From assembly GCA_045578245.1 (NCBI GenBank), contig JAZNJX010000050.1:1-42544 (forward strand): a stretch of DNA of 42,544 nt, read 5' to 3'. Positions 1-8,343 of the stretch are shown here, in pieces. The position numbers were made by a program, and so were the translations under genes. The stretch is from Fimenecus sp045578245. Lineage in GTDB: Bacteria; Bacillota; Clostridia; Oscillospirales; Acutalibacteraceae. How positions within the stretch are numbered: position 1 is the first letter of the stretch; each line of letters begins with the position of its first letter. The notes under the pieces were generated by a model, which saw only the letters and a program-made list of their open reading frames with translations, did not search any database and was not told where the DNA came from.

Positions 1-1
1 C

Positions 2-1240
2 GACAACCACATCTATCAGGGCAACGAGCTGGGCATCGACCCCAGACGTATCACCTGGAGACGCTGCGTTGACATGAACGACAGACAGCTCCGTTTCGTT
101 GTGGACGGTCTTGGCGGTAAGGCAAACGGTACACCCAGAGAAGACGGCTACGACATCACAGTTGCTTCCGAAATTATGGCTGTTCTCTGCCTTGCTTCCG
201 ATGTTATTGACCTTAAAAACAGACTTGCAAAAATTATTGTAGGTTATACATACACAGGTGCACCTGTAACTTGCGGCGAGCTGAAGGCTCAGGGAGCTAT
301 GGCTGCTCTTCTGAAGGACGCTCTTAAGCCCAACCTCGTTCAGACACTTGAGCACACACCTGCTCTTGTTCACGGCGGTCCTTTCGCAAACATTGCTCAT
401 GGATGTAACAGTATCACAGCTACAAAGCTTGCTATGAAGCTTGCTGATTATGTAGTTACAGAAGCAGGTTTCGGTGCTGACCTCGGTGCTGAAAAATTCC
501 TTGACATCAAGTGCCGTTATGCAGGTCTTAAACCTGAATGTGTTGTAGTTGTTGCTACTATCCGTGCTCTTAAATACAATGGTGGAGTTGCTCGTGCGGA
601 CTTACAGAATGAAAATGTTGAAGCACTTAAAGCTGGTATCGTAAACCTTAAAACTCATATCGAAAATATGAGAAAATACAATGTACCTGTTGTTGTTGCA
701 ATCAACAAATTCCACACTGATACAGAAGCAGAAATCGCTTACATCAAGGAGTTCTGCGAAGAAATGCAAGTGCCGGTTTCCCTTGCAGAAGTTTTCGCTA
801 AAGGTGGAGAAGGCGGTATGGACCTTGCAGAAAAGGTTTGTGCGGTTATCGACGAAGGCAAAGCAGACTTCCAGCCTCTTTATGACGAAAAACTTTCAAT
901 TAAAGAAAAGCTCAACACAATAGCAAAAGAAATTTACCGTGCAGATGGCGTAATCTTTACAGTAGCTGCTGAAAAAGCAATTAAGGAAATTGAATCCCTT
1001 GGTCAGGACAAGCTTCCTGTTTGTGTTGCTAAGACACAGTATTCACTTTCAGATGACCCAACAAAGCTTGGTAAACCTGAAAACTTTGTGATGACGGTAC
1101 GTGAAGTTAAACTCAGCGCAGGTGCAGGCTTCATAGTTTGCCTTACAGGTGACATTATGACAATGCCAGGTCTTCCAAAAGTTCCTGCAGCATATAAAAT
1201 TGATGTGGACGCTGACGGCAAAATCGACGGTTTGTTCTAA
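2..1240 (+). CDS. fhs: Formate--tetrahydrofolate ligase, 5'-truncated by window edge
   Basis: The enzyme joins formate to tetrahydrofolate at the cost of ATP, giving 10-formyl-THF for one-carbon and acetogenic metabolism in the cytosol. The reading frame is already open at base 2: it reads DNHIYQGNELGIDPRRITWR before the first internal ATG at 74, a stretch highly conserved in this family. About 412 codons are visible. The family is usually about 556 residues, so roughly the first 145, including the ATP P-loop, lie outside the window. The C-terminal landmarks EAGFGADLGAEKF and TGDIMTMPGLPKVPAA are present and the gene ends normally. GC falls steeply along the gene, from about 58 % in the first 60 bases to about 35 % near base 930, which is odd for one conserved gene. 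A palindromic repeat starts 3 bases after the stop codon. Confidence 0.96.
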   Translation, partial: DNHIYQGNELGIDPRRITWRRCVDMNDRQLRFVVDGLGGKANGTPREDGYDITVASEIMAVLCLASDVIDLKNRLAKIIVGYTYTGAPVTCGELKAQGAMAALLKDALKPNLVQTLEHTPALVHGGPFANIAHGCNSITATKLAMKLADYVVTEAGFGADLGAEKFLDIKCRYAGLKPECVVVVATIRALKYNGGVARADLQNENVEALKAGIVNLKTHIENMRKYNVPVVVAINKFHTDTEAEIAYIKEFCEEMQVPVSLAEVFAKGGEGGMDLAEKVCAVIDEGKADFQPLYDEKLSIKEKLNTIAKEIYRADGVIFTVAAEKAIKEIESLGQDKLPVCVAKTQYSLSDDPTKLGKPENFVMTVREVKLSAGAGFIVCLTGDIMTMPGLPKVPAAYKIDVDADGKIDGLF

Positions 1241-1242
1241 TT

Positions 1243-1344
1243 CTTTTTGGCATATTTTCCGTGATACTGCGTTGTGAAATCTCGAAATATCCTCATATTC
1301 CTTCGATGCCACGCCTTGTCTGACGAAAAATCCGCTCAAAAATA
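1243..1344. repeat. Palindromic 3'-end element, copy 1
   Basis: This ~100 bp element starts with TTCTTTTTGGCATATTTTCC and ends with GACGAAAAATCCGCTCAAAA. Its two ends are imperfect inverted repeats (TTTTTGGCAT... against ...GCTCAAAAA). It begins directly after the fhs stop codon. A second copy follows argF (22929-23032) with the same opening bases, and a diverged one follows ridA (about 32722-32800). It has the size and shape of a MITE or REP-like element; no coding capacity is credible. Confidence 0.6.
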
Positions 1345-1384
1345 AAGTGTTCTATTAAAATACAAATTGTAAAGTTGTTATTCG

Positions 1385-1413
1385 GCTCCCTTTAACGAGG
1401 GAGCTGTTATTTT
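1385..1413 (+). terminator. Probable intrinsic terminator
   Basis: GCTCCCT (1385-1391) pairs with AGGGAGC (1398-1404) around a six-base loop, followed by TGTTATTTTG. The T-tract is interrupted, so the strength is uncertain. It would separate fhs from the alaS operon. Confidence 0.5.
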
Positions 1414-1444
1414 GCATTTTGCCTTTTGCACTTTGCATTTTTTA
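1410..1444. repeat. Heptamer array (TTTTGCA type), copy 1
   Basis: Five consecutive 7-base units in register: TTTTGCA, TTTTGCC, TTTTGCA, CTTTGCA, TTTTTTA. The last unit ends exactly where the -35 box of the alaS promoter begins (TTGACA at 1445). Related arrays lie at 12750-12784 and 36223-36257. They resemble the short tandem heptamer repeats known from several bacterial groups. Confidence 0.7.
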
Positions 1445-1473
1445 TTGACATTCAACCTATATAATTGTATAAT
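1445..1473 (+). promoter_or_regulatory. Sigma-A promoter of the alaS operon
   Basis: A consensus -35 TTGACA (1445-1450), a 17-base spacer and a consensus -10 TATAAT (1468-1473). Transcription should start near 1480, leaving a leader of only about 30 bases before the alaS ATG, too short for a T-box. Confidence 0.85.
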
Positions 1474-1509
1474 TTATAGGATAATTTTTATATAATAGGA
1501 GTAGTCTGT

Positions 1510-4143
1510 ATGAAATGGACAGGTCTTAATGAATTAAGAGAAAAATACCTTGCATTTTTTGAAAGCAAAGACCATTTGCGTCTTCCAAGCTTTTCACTCG
1601 TACCTCAGGGAGATAAGAGTATTCTTCTCATCAATGCAGGTATGACACCAATGAAAAAATATTTTACAGGAGAAGTAACACCACCAAAAAATCGTGTTAC
1701 AACCTGTCAGAAATGTATTCGTACACCTGATATTGAGAATGTTGGTAAAACTGCTCGTCACGGAACATATTTCGAGATGCTCGGCAACTTCTCATTCGGT
1801 GATTATTTCAAGCACGAAGCAACTGCATGGGCATGGGAATTCTTTACAAAGGTTCTTGAAATCCCTGAAGAATTGCTTTATGTCAGCGTTTATCTTGAAG
1901 ATGATGAAGCTTATGACATCTGGACTAAAGAGGTTGGCGTTGACCCATCACATATGGTGCGTTTTGGTAAAGAGGATAACTTCTGGGAGCATGGTGCAGG
2001 TCCTTGTGGTCCTTGTTCAGAAATTTATTTTGACCGTGGCCCTGATAAAGGCTGTGGTAGTCCTGATTGTAAAGTGGGTTGCGAATGCGACCGATTTATA
2101 GAAGTTTGGAACCTTGTTTTCACACAATTTGAAAATGACGGTAACAATAATTACACTCGTCTTGCAAATCCTAATATTGATACAGGTATGGGTCTTGAAA
2201 GACTTGCTTGCATTATGCAAGATGTTGACAATCTTTTCGAGGTTGATACAGTTCAGAATATTATGAAGCACATTATTGATATCTCAGGTATTGAATATCA
2301 TAAGGATGCTAAAAAGGATATTTCACTTCGAGTTATCACTGACCATATCCGTAGTACAACATTTATGGTTTCTGACGGTGTTCTTCCATCTAACTCAGGT
2401 CGTGGATATGTTCTTCGTCGTCTTCTTCGTCGTGCTGCTCGTCACGGAAGACTTATCGGTATTGACAGACCATTCCTCAGTGAAGTTTGCGAAACTGTAA
2501 TCAAGGAAAATGCAAATGCATATCCAAACCTTGTTGAAAAACAGGATTACATTAAGAAAGTTATCGCAATGGAAGAAGAAAGTTTCTATAAGACAATTGA
2601 TAGTGGTTTAGGACTTCTTAATGAAATGATGGCAAACTCAAAAGATGGTGTTCTTTCAGGTGAAGATGCCTTCAAGCTTCAGGATACATTCGGTTTCCCA
2701 ATTGATTTGACAAAAGAAATCGTTGCAGAAAACAATATGACTGTTGACGAAGATAAATTCAGAATTCTTGTTGAAGAAGCAAGAATGAAAGCGAAGTCTG
2801 TTAAGCGTGACGGTGCAGAAACTGACTGGAGAAATACCGGTGTTTCGTTTAAGGATATTGCAAAAACAGAATTTACTGGATACGAAGAGAATGACACAGA
2901 AGCAACTGTTGTAGCACTTGTAGCAAGCGGTGAAAGAAAAGATTTCGTTGAAGCAGGGGATGCGATTCTCGTTCTCAATAAAACATCTTTCTACGCTGAA
3001 AGCGGTGGACAAGCAGGAGATAAAGGTGCAATCACAATTGGAGACAGCACTTTCGAAGTTTCTAACACAACAAAGGATGCTGATGGTGTTGTTCTTCACC
3101 ACGGTACACTTACAGGTGATGCTATTAAAGTTGGTGACGTAGCTGTTTCTTCTTATGATGAAGAAAACAGAAAAGCTACAATGCGCAACCATACTGCAGC
3201 TCATCTTCTTCAGGCAGCTCTCCGTACAGTGCTTGGTACTCATGTTGAGCAGGCAGGTCAGCTTGTAGATGCTAAGGAAGTTCGTTTTGACTTTACTCAC
3301 TTTACAGGTATGACAGGAGAAGAACTTAAAAAGGTGGAAGACCTTGTTAACGAAGAAATCCTTAACGCAACAGAAATGATTGTTAAGGAAATGCCTATTG
3401 ATGAGGCAAAAGCAATGGGAGCAATGGCTCTTTTTGGTGAAAAATACGGTGATGTTGTTCGTGTTGTTAAAGCAGGGGACTTCTCAACAGAGCTCTGTGG
3501 TGGTACTCACGTGGACAATACAGGAAAAATCGGTCTTTTCAAGATTGTTTCTGAATCTTCAGTTGCAGCAGGTGTTCGTAGAATTCAGGCTGTAACAGGT
3601 AAGAATGTTCTTAAATATATTGATGAAAAGAATGAACTTCTTTTCGCAACAGCAGAAAGCTTTAAGGTAGGTAATGTATCTGCACTTCCACAGAAAGCAG
3701 TTGCAATTGCAAACGACCTTAAAGCAAAGGATAAAGAAATTGCAAGTCTTAAAGCAGAAATCAACTCATTCAAAACTGCAGGTATTATGGCAGGTGCAGT
3801 TGATGTAAATGGTGTTCAGCTTGTTGTTTACTACGCAGGTGAACTTGATGCTAACGGACTTCGTTCCATGGCTGAAACAGCAAGAGATTCTGCACCAAAT
3901 ACAGTTGCAGTAATTGCAGGTTCAAATGCAGAAAAAGGAACTTGTTCATTTGCTTGTGCTTGTGGTAAAGAGGCAATCAGCCGTGGCGCACATGCAGGTA
4001 ACATTGTCCGTGAGGTTGCTAAGGTTGCAGGTGGCTCAGGTGGCGGAAAACCTGATATGGCTATGGCTGGTGGTAAGGAAATTGCAAAAATTGACGATGC
4101 TTTAATGTCAGCAAAAGAAATTCTTGCTTCAATGCTTAAATAA
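1510..4143 (+). CDS. alaS: Alanyl-tRNA synthetase
   Basis: This cytosolic class II synthetase charges tRNA-Ala with alanine. At 877 residues it is full length for the bacterial type. In order it has the class II catalytic core (residues about 1-250, with the LLINAGMTPMKKYF and RTPDIENVGKTARHGTYFEM stretches), a tRNA-recognition region, the editing domain, and a glycine-rich DHHA1-type C-terminus (GGSGGGKPDMAMAGG, about 845-860). Editing-site zinc ligands are visible as NHTAAH (about 559-564) and CGGTHVD (about 662). The ATG at 1510 has AGGAG about 9 bases upstream. It is the first gene of a run with the HIT protein, comEC, holA and rnmV, with gaps of only 4-12 bases. Its strong promoter sits about 37 bases upstream of the start codon. 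Confidence 0.98.
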   Translation: MKWTGLNELREKYLAFFESKDHLRLPSFSLVPQGDKSILLINAGMTPMKKYFTGEVTPPKNRVTTCQKCIRTPDIENVGKTARHGTYFEMLGNFSFGDYFKHEATAWAWEFFTKVLEIPEELLYVSVYLEDDEAYDIWTKEVGVDPSHMVRFGKEDNFWEHGAGPCGPCSEIYFDRGPDKGCGSPDCKVGCECDRFIEVWNLVFTQFENDGNNNYTRLANPNIDTGMGLERLACIMQDVDNLFEVDTVQNIMKHIIDISGIEYHKDAKKDISLRVITDHIRSTTFMVSDGVLPSNSGRGYVLRRLLRRAARHGRLIGIDRPFLSEVCETVIKENANAYPNLVEKQDYIKKVIAMEEESFYKTIDSGLGLLNEMMANSKDGVLSGEDAFKLQDTFGFPIDLTKEIVAENNMTVDEDKFRILVEEARMKAKSVKRDGAETDWRNTGVSFKDIAKTEFTGYEENDTEATVVALVASGERKDFVEAGDAILVLNKTSFYAESGGQAGDKGAITIGDSTFEVSNTTKDADGVVLHHGTLTGDAIKVGDVAVSSYDEENRKATMRNHTAAHLLQAALRTVLGTHVEQAGQLVDAKEVRFDFTHFTGMTGEELKKVEDLVNEEILNATEMIVKEMPIDEAKAMGAMALFGEKYGDVVRVVKAGDFSTELCGGTHVDNTGKIGLFKIVSESSVAAGVRRIQAVTGKNVLKYIDEKNELLFATAESFKVGNVSALPQKAVAIANDLKAKDKEIASLKAEINSFKTAGIMAGAVDVNGVQLVVYYAGELDANGLRSMAETARDSAPNTVAVIAGSNAEKGTCSFACACGKEAISRGAHAGNIVREVAKVAGGSGGGKPDMAMAGGKEIAKIDDALMSAKEILASMLK

Positions 4144-4155
4144 GGAGAGTTTATT

Positions 4156-4494
4156 ATGGATTGTCTTTTTTGTAAAATAGCTAATGGCGAAATCCCATCA
4201 AACAAGGTTTATGAAGATGATAAAATCTTTGCATTCCACGATATTGCCCCTCAGGCTGATGTGCATGTGCTTGTAATTCCAAAAGACCATATTGCAAGCA
4301 GTGCAAATGATGTGAATGCAGATAATTGTGAAACAATCGGTTACCTTTTCTCAAAGATTCCTGAAATAGCTCGTCTTGCAGGTGTTGACAGTTACAGAAT
4401 TATCAATAACTGTGGTGAAAAAGCAGGACAGACTGTTAAACACATTCATTTCCACATTTTAAGTGGAGATAATCTTTCAGAAAAATTAGTTTAA
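4156..4494 (+). CDS. HIT-family nucleotide-binding protein (HinT-like)
   Basis: This 112-residue histidine-triad protein probably hydrolyses adenosine phosphoramidates or similar nucleotidyl conjugates in the cytosol. The signature is KHIHFHIL, putting the three histidines at about residues 96, 98 and 100. The N-terminal DCLFCKIANGEIPSNKVYED block is typical of HinT-type proteins and contains the CxxC pair. The start codon lies 12 bases after the alaS stop, with AAGGAGAG just upstream, so the two are translated from one message. HinT has been linked to lysyl- and other aminoacyl-adenylate turnover, which fits its place next to alaS, but the link here is inference from position only. Confidence 0.93.
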   Translation: MDCLFCKIANGEIPSNKVYEDDKIFAFHDIAPQADVHVLVIPKDHIASSANDVNADNCETIGYLFSKIPEIARLAGVDSYRIINNCGEKAGQTVKHIHFHILSGDNLSEKLV

Positions 4495-4506
4495 GGGGTG
4501 AGATGC

Positions 4507-6594
4507 TTGAAAAGACCATTTGCTGTAATTGGCTTTTCAATGCTTATAGCATCACTCTTTATAATAAAATTATCTTTTAAAATGGCTGTTGCTCTGATTG
4601 TTGGAGCAATAGTCATTTTGTGTTTTTCCATACTTTTTAAGAAACTGAGAAAAAACAAAATTGTTATTTTTAGTGTTGTGGCAGTTGCACTTTATTCACT
4701 TTCATTCTTGGTGGCTCAATATGGTTACTATAATGCAAAAAAACAAATGGAAAAGGGAAAAGAGATAACAGGTATAATCTGTCAGACACCGACAATGTCG
4801 GACTATGCTTTTACATATGTAATAAAATGTGATGACGAAAACTACAAAATAAGATATGTGACAAGGGAAGATAAATTTCTTTCAGAGGGTGACAGAGTAA
4901 AATTTAAAGCTGAGTTTTCAGATGATAGTTTAAATGAAGATTTTTTTGAATATTCTTTGTCATCAAGGATATATTTCACGATTTTTGAAAGAGATGATTC
5001 ATCTTTTAAAAAGCTTAACGGGAAAGATTGGTATTATGAGAGTATAGGGAAAATCAAACTCTATTTTTCGTCCGTTGTTGAAGAATATCTACCAAACGAG
5101 GCTGGAAATATTGCAAAGGCTATGACTATTGGTGAAAGGTCTCGATTAGAAGATAAAATGGTTGGTTATTTCAATTATTCAGGTACATCACATCTTCTTG
5201 TTATATCGGGACTTCATGTCACAATGTGGTCTTTGGGAATTATCAGGATTCTTGAAAGATTTATAAAAAATAAAAAGATATTAGTAGTAGTCAGTTTGTT
5301 TACCTTGTTACTTTATTCTGCGATAACAGGATTTGGGGTATCAGTAATACGTGCAAGTATGCTTGCAGGAATGGTGATTATCAGTAAACTCTTTGACAGA
5401 GAGGCTGATAGTACAAATTCAATCGGACTGGCATTAGTAATTATTTTAGTCGGAAATCCTTTTGCAACTATGTCAGTTTCACTTTGGTTGACGATACTTT
5501 CAACAGTGGGAATTTTAGTATTTTCACGACCATTGAATCGGTATCTCTTAGATTTTTGTAACAAAAAACTTTTTTCAGTCATTGGTGTGGTGAGATTTGT
5601 TGCTGATTCCGTTTCAATTAGCTTGTCGGTTGCAGTTTGCACATTGCCTGTTTTTATCGTTAAAATGAGAATGCTGTCCATAGGCGCAGTTGTCGCAAAT
5701 CTTATAATGGTGGATTTAGCTTTGCTGTTGATGATGTTGACTGTAGTTGGTGTGTTGCTTCATTCAATTCATTTCATTTTCTTTGCACGACCATTATTTA
5801 TTATTGTAGGTTTAATATCTGACTTGCTTGTACTGGTTGCGAAGAAAATTGGTATGGCGGATTGGTCAACAATTTCGGTATCACATAAATATTTCGAATA
5901 CTTCCTTGTTGTTGTATCAGCACTTGTCTTGATAACTGTTATTCTCAGAAAATTAAATAAAAACATTGTGAAACATGTTGTAGTGGCTTTGTCCGTAGTA
6001 TTTGTATTGATTACTTGTTATACAACCGGTTATGACTATAACAATCCTAGTGTGGAAATCCTTTTTACCGATAATAAGCCTGTAATTATGGTTAAATCAA
6101 GGGATACAAGTATGCTTGTGGGTACATTCAATAAGAAATATCTTCGTGATGTGAAAGAAATTTTAAACTCACATAATGAAAAGAAACCAGATGGGATTAT
6201 TGTAACGGATGATGAAAATGAAACGATTTCCCAGTTGTTGGCAACATACGATTATTTCGATGTAACAAAAACATATTTCTGCGACGAATCACCCGAAGTC
6301 TTTCAGCCTCATTCAATGGAGAATGTAAAGGAAATGAGTATGGATAAAAGTCTAAAAATAATTTTACATGAATCGGAAAAGGCTATTGAAATTACAAGTA
6401 AAAACAAGAAATTATTGTTTATTAACAGTGAGGAAGAAAATGACTTTAAAAATATAAAAGATTATGATATAATAATTATCTATGGTGAAAGTGCTTCGGA
6501 ATGTGCTGAAACCATTAAGCAGAAAAATCCGGATGTAACACCAGAATTGTATGTATCTGAAGAGAATAAGCGTATGACTATCTATGTTGAGTAA
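4507..6594 (+). CDS. comEC: ComEC-like DNA uptake channel, C-terminal domain degenerate
   Basis: ComEC forms the inner-membrane channel for single-stranded DNA during transformation. The protein has two or three N-terminal hydrophobic helices, a DUF4131-like OB region (about 80-170), then the Competence domain with the hallmark SGTSHLLVISGLHVT (about 225-240) and many membrane helices to about residue 500. The last ~190 residues, where a beta-lactamase-like domain normally sits, contain no HxHxDH metal motif. I start it at TTG 4507 because AAGGGGTGA (4493-4501) sits at the right distance; GTG 4498 would have no ribosome binding site. It is about 695 residues long, somewhat shorter than typical ComEC. 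It lies 12 bases after the HIT gene and 12 before holA, the comEC-holA order common in Firmicutes. No other competence gene is in the window. Confidence 0.88.
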   Translation: MKRPFAVIGFSMLIASLFIIKLSFKMAVALIVGAIVILCFSILFKKLRKNKIVIFSVVAVALYSLSFLVAQYGYYNAKKQMEKGKEITGIICQTPTMSDYAFTYVIKCDDENYKIRYVTREDKFLSEGDRVKFKAEFSDDSLNEDFFEYSLSSRIYFTIFERDDSSFKKLNGKDWYYESIGKIKLYFSSVVEEYLPNEAGNIAKAMTIGERSRLEDKMVGYFNYSGTSHLLVISGLHVTMWSLGIIRILERFIKNKKILVVVSLFTLLLYSAITGFGVSVIRASMLAGMVIISKLFDREADSTNSIGLALVIILVGNPFATMSVSLWLTILSTVGILVFSRPLNRYLLDFCNKKLFSVIGVVRFVADSVSISLSVAVCTLPVFIVKMRMLSIGAVVANLIMVDLALLLMMLTVVGVLLHSIHFIFFARPLFIIVGLISDLLVLVAKKIGMADWSTISVSHKYFEYFLVVVSALVLITVILRKLNKNIVKHVVVALSVVFVLITCYTTGYDYNNPSVEILFTDNKPVIMVKSRDTSMLVGTFNKKYLRDVKEILNSHNEKKPDGIIVTDDENETISQLLATYDYFDVTKTYFCDESPEVFQPHSMENVKEMSMDKSLKIILHESEKAIEITSKNKKLLFINSEEENDFKNIKDYDIIIIYGESASECAETIKQKNPDVTPELYVSEENKRMTIYVE

Positions 6595-6606
6595 TGGGTG
6601 AAAGTT

Positions 6607-7647
6607 ATGGCATTGATTTATGAATCTGACCTTAAAAAACAGATAAAAGAAAAGAATATGTCAAACTGTTATTTGTTTTACGGTAGTGAAGATTATTTAA
6701 AGCAGTTTTATGCTGAAAAAATCTGTAAAACATTTGTAACGGAAGGTAGCGAAACATTCAGCCTTCGAAAGTATGACGGTAAGGAAAACACTCTCGACGA
6801 AGTGCTTGAGGGTGCTCAGTCCATGCCTTTTATGAGTGAATACTGTGTTGTTGTTGCTCGTGATTTTCCTTTGGATTCTCTTGTAAGTGACGATAAAGAT
6901 AAACTCGTTACTTTTTTGGAAAATCTACCCGATACATCAATTACAATTTTCTGGATGGACGGAATAGAAGTGCAAACTAAGACATCTAAATGGGACTGGG
7001 TTGTTTCAAACTTCACAAAATATGCAACTGCAGTTAATTTTGAAAAACCTGAGGGAAGAAATCTTCTGAAATTTCTGTGTGCTTATGCATCAAAACAGGG
7101 CTGTATGATGAATGAAAATACTGCATCATATCTTGTTGAGGTGTCAGGTGACAGTCTCAATGTTTTGTTTAACGAAATTCAGAAAGCAGTGAATTTTGCA
7201 GGGCAGGGTAATGAGATTACAAAAGAATGCATTGACAGCGTTGCTGTTCGTTCACTTGAAGCAAAAATATTTGATTTATCAAAGCTTATTCTTAATGGAA
7301 ATGCGCAAGGAGCTTTGGAATTGTTACATATTCTTATGTTGCAGAAGACTGAGGCTCTTGATATCCTGGGTGTAATCCTTACAGCATTTGTTGATATTTA
7401 TAGGGTGAAAACTGCAGTTTCTGGTGGGGAAAACAGTATGTATCCTGCAAAAGTTTTCAATTATAAAAACAAGGAATTCCGTCTGAGAAATGCCGATAAG
7501 TTTGCAAAGAAGCTTTCGGTTGAACAAATCAGGGAATGCTTTGATTGCTTCTCGGAAAGTGATACTGCTCTTAAAAGCACAGCACAAAATCCTGAAATGG
7601 TTTTAGAAAGACTTATTGTTAAGATTTCTCTTATTCTTGCAAGGTGA
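6607..7647 (+). CDS. holA: DNA polymerase III delta subunit
   Basis: The delta subunit opens the beta clamp as part of the clamp-loader complex at the replication fork. The 346-residue length and fold pattern fit: an N-terminal YLFYGSEDYLKQFYAEKI block where a degenerate P-loop sits, a middle FEKPEGRNLLKFL and DSLNVLFNEIQKA region, and a C-terminal helical collar domain with ILHILMLQKTEAL-like helices (about 235-340). The start is ATG 6607, preceded by GGGTGA at 6 bases; the in-frame GTG at 6598 overlaps that ribosome binding site and is less likely. It sits directly downstream of comEC and 4 bases upstream of rnmV. Sequence conservation of delta is low, so recognition rests on motifs plus the comEC-holA neighbourhood. 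Confidence 0.92.
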   Translation: MALIYESDLKKQIKEKNMSNCYLFYGSEDYLKQFYAEKICKTFVTEGSETFSLRKYDGKENTLDEVLEGAQSMPFMSEYCVVVARDFPLDSLVSDDKDKLVTFLENLPDTSITIFWMDGIEVQTKTSKWDWVVSNFTKYATAVNFEKPEGRNLLKFLCAYASKQGCMMNENTASYLVEVSGDSLNVLFNEIQKAVNFAGQGNEITKECIDSVAVRSLEAKIFDLSKLILNGNAQGALELLHILMLQKTEALDILGVILTAFVDIYRVKTAVSGGENSMYPAKVFNYKNKEFRLRNADKFAKKLSVEQIRECFDCFSESDTALKSTAQNPEMVLERLIVKISLILAR

Positions 7648-7651
7648 TTTT

Positions 7652-8257
7652 ATGATTAAAATTAAAGAAGCAATAGTAGTTGAGGGAAAATACGATAAAA
7701 TAAAGTTGTCGGGAATTGTTGATACTGTAATTATTGAAACCGATGGGTTTGGTATATTTAAAGATAAAGAAAAACAAAAGTTGATTCGGTTTTTAGCAGA
7801 AAAAAGAGGAATTATAATCTTAACAGATTCCGATTCGGCAGGATTTAAAATTCGTTCCTTCATACAGAATATAACAAAGTGTGAAAACATAAAAAATGTG
7901 TTTATACCCGACGTTTACGGTAAAGAAAAAAGAAAAACGGAGGCATCCAAAGAGGGTAAATTGGGTGTTGAGGGTATAAAAAAGGAAATAATAATTGAAG
8001 CGCTTGAAAAAGCAGGAGTATTTTGTGATGAGAATAAAAGTGCAACTGCTCGAGAGATAACTCACACTGATTTTTATGAGGATGGAATCACCGGTGGAGA
8101 GAATAGCAGTGCAATCCGTAAGTCTTTGGCAAAAGAGTTGGATTTGCCTGAAAGAATAAGTTCGTCATCTCTATTAAAACTCATAAATTCTTATATGACT
8201 TACGAAGAATATAAAGAATCAATTGGTAAAGTTCGAAAAAATGTTTCGGAATTGTAA
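7652..8257 (+). CDS. rnmV: Ribonuclease M5
   Basis: RNase M5 matures the 5S rRNA precursor by double-strand cleavage. The 201-residue protein begins with a TOPRIM domain: the catalytic glutamate is in VVEGKYD (E11) and the paired aspartates in LTDSDSAG (D59, D61). The IPDVYGKEKRK and KLGVEGI segments that follow separate it from generic TOPRIM proteins such as primase or RecR. The second half is helical and basic, as expected for the RNA-binding domain. ATG 7652 follows the holA stop by 4 bases, with AGGTGA overlapping that stop, so translation is coupled. It is the last gene of the alaS operon; no clear terminator follows. Confidence 0.9.
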   Translation: MIKIKEAIVVEGKYDKIKLSGIVDTVIIETDGFGIFKDKEKQKLIRFLAEKRGIIILTDSDSAGFKIRSFIQNITKCENIKNVFIPDVYGKEKRKTEASKEGKLGVEGIKKEIIIEALEKAGVFCDENKSATAREITHTDFYEDGITGGENSSAIRKSLAKELDLPERISSSSLLKLINSYMTYEEYKESIGKVRKNVSEL

Positions 8258-8343
8258 AAATTTCTAAAAAGTATTTCCTAAATTGTTATATTGTGATACA
8301 ATAAATTGATTAACAATTTTTACACTTATTATGAGGTGCAGAT

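Noticed and set aside
1049..1339. A 96-codon minus-strand frame through the palindromic element after fhs
   Set aside because: It is partly antisense to fhs and partly repeat sequence; the related frame after argF shares only the repeat-derived residues.
1374..1509. T-box riboswitch in front of alaS
   Set aside because: No T-box sequence (TGGNACCGCG-like) is present, and the promoter lies too close to the start codon.
2656..3300. A 214-codon open frame on the minus strand inside alaS
   Set aside because: It is antisense to a fully conserved synthetase gene, has no ribosome binding site, and its product is a low-complexity cysteine- and phenylalanine-rich shadow of alaS codons.
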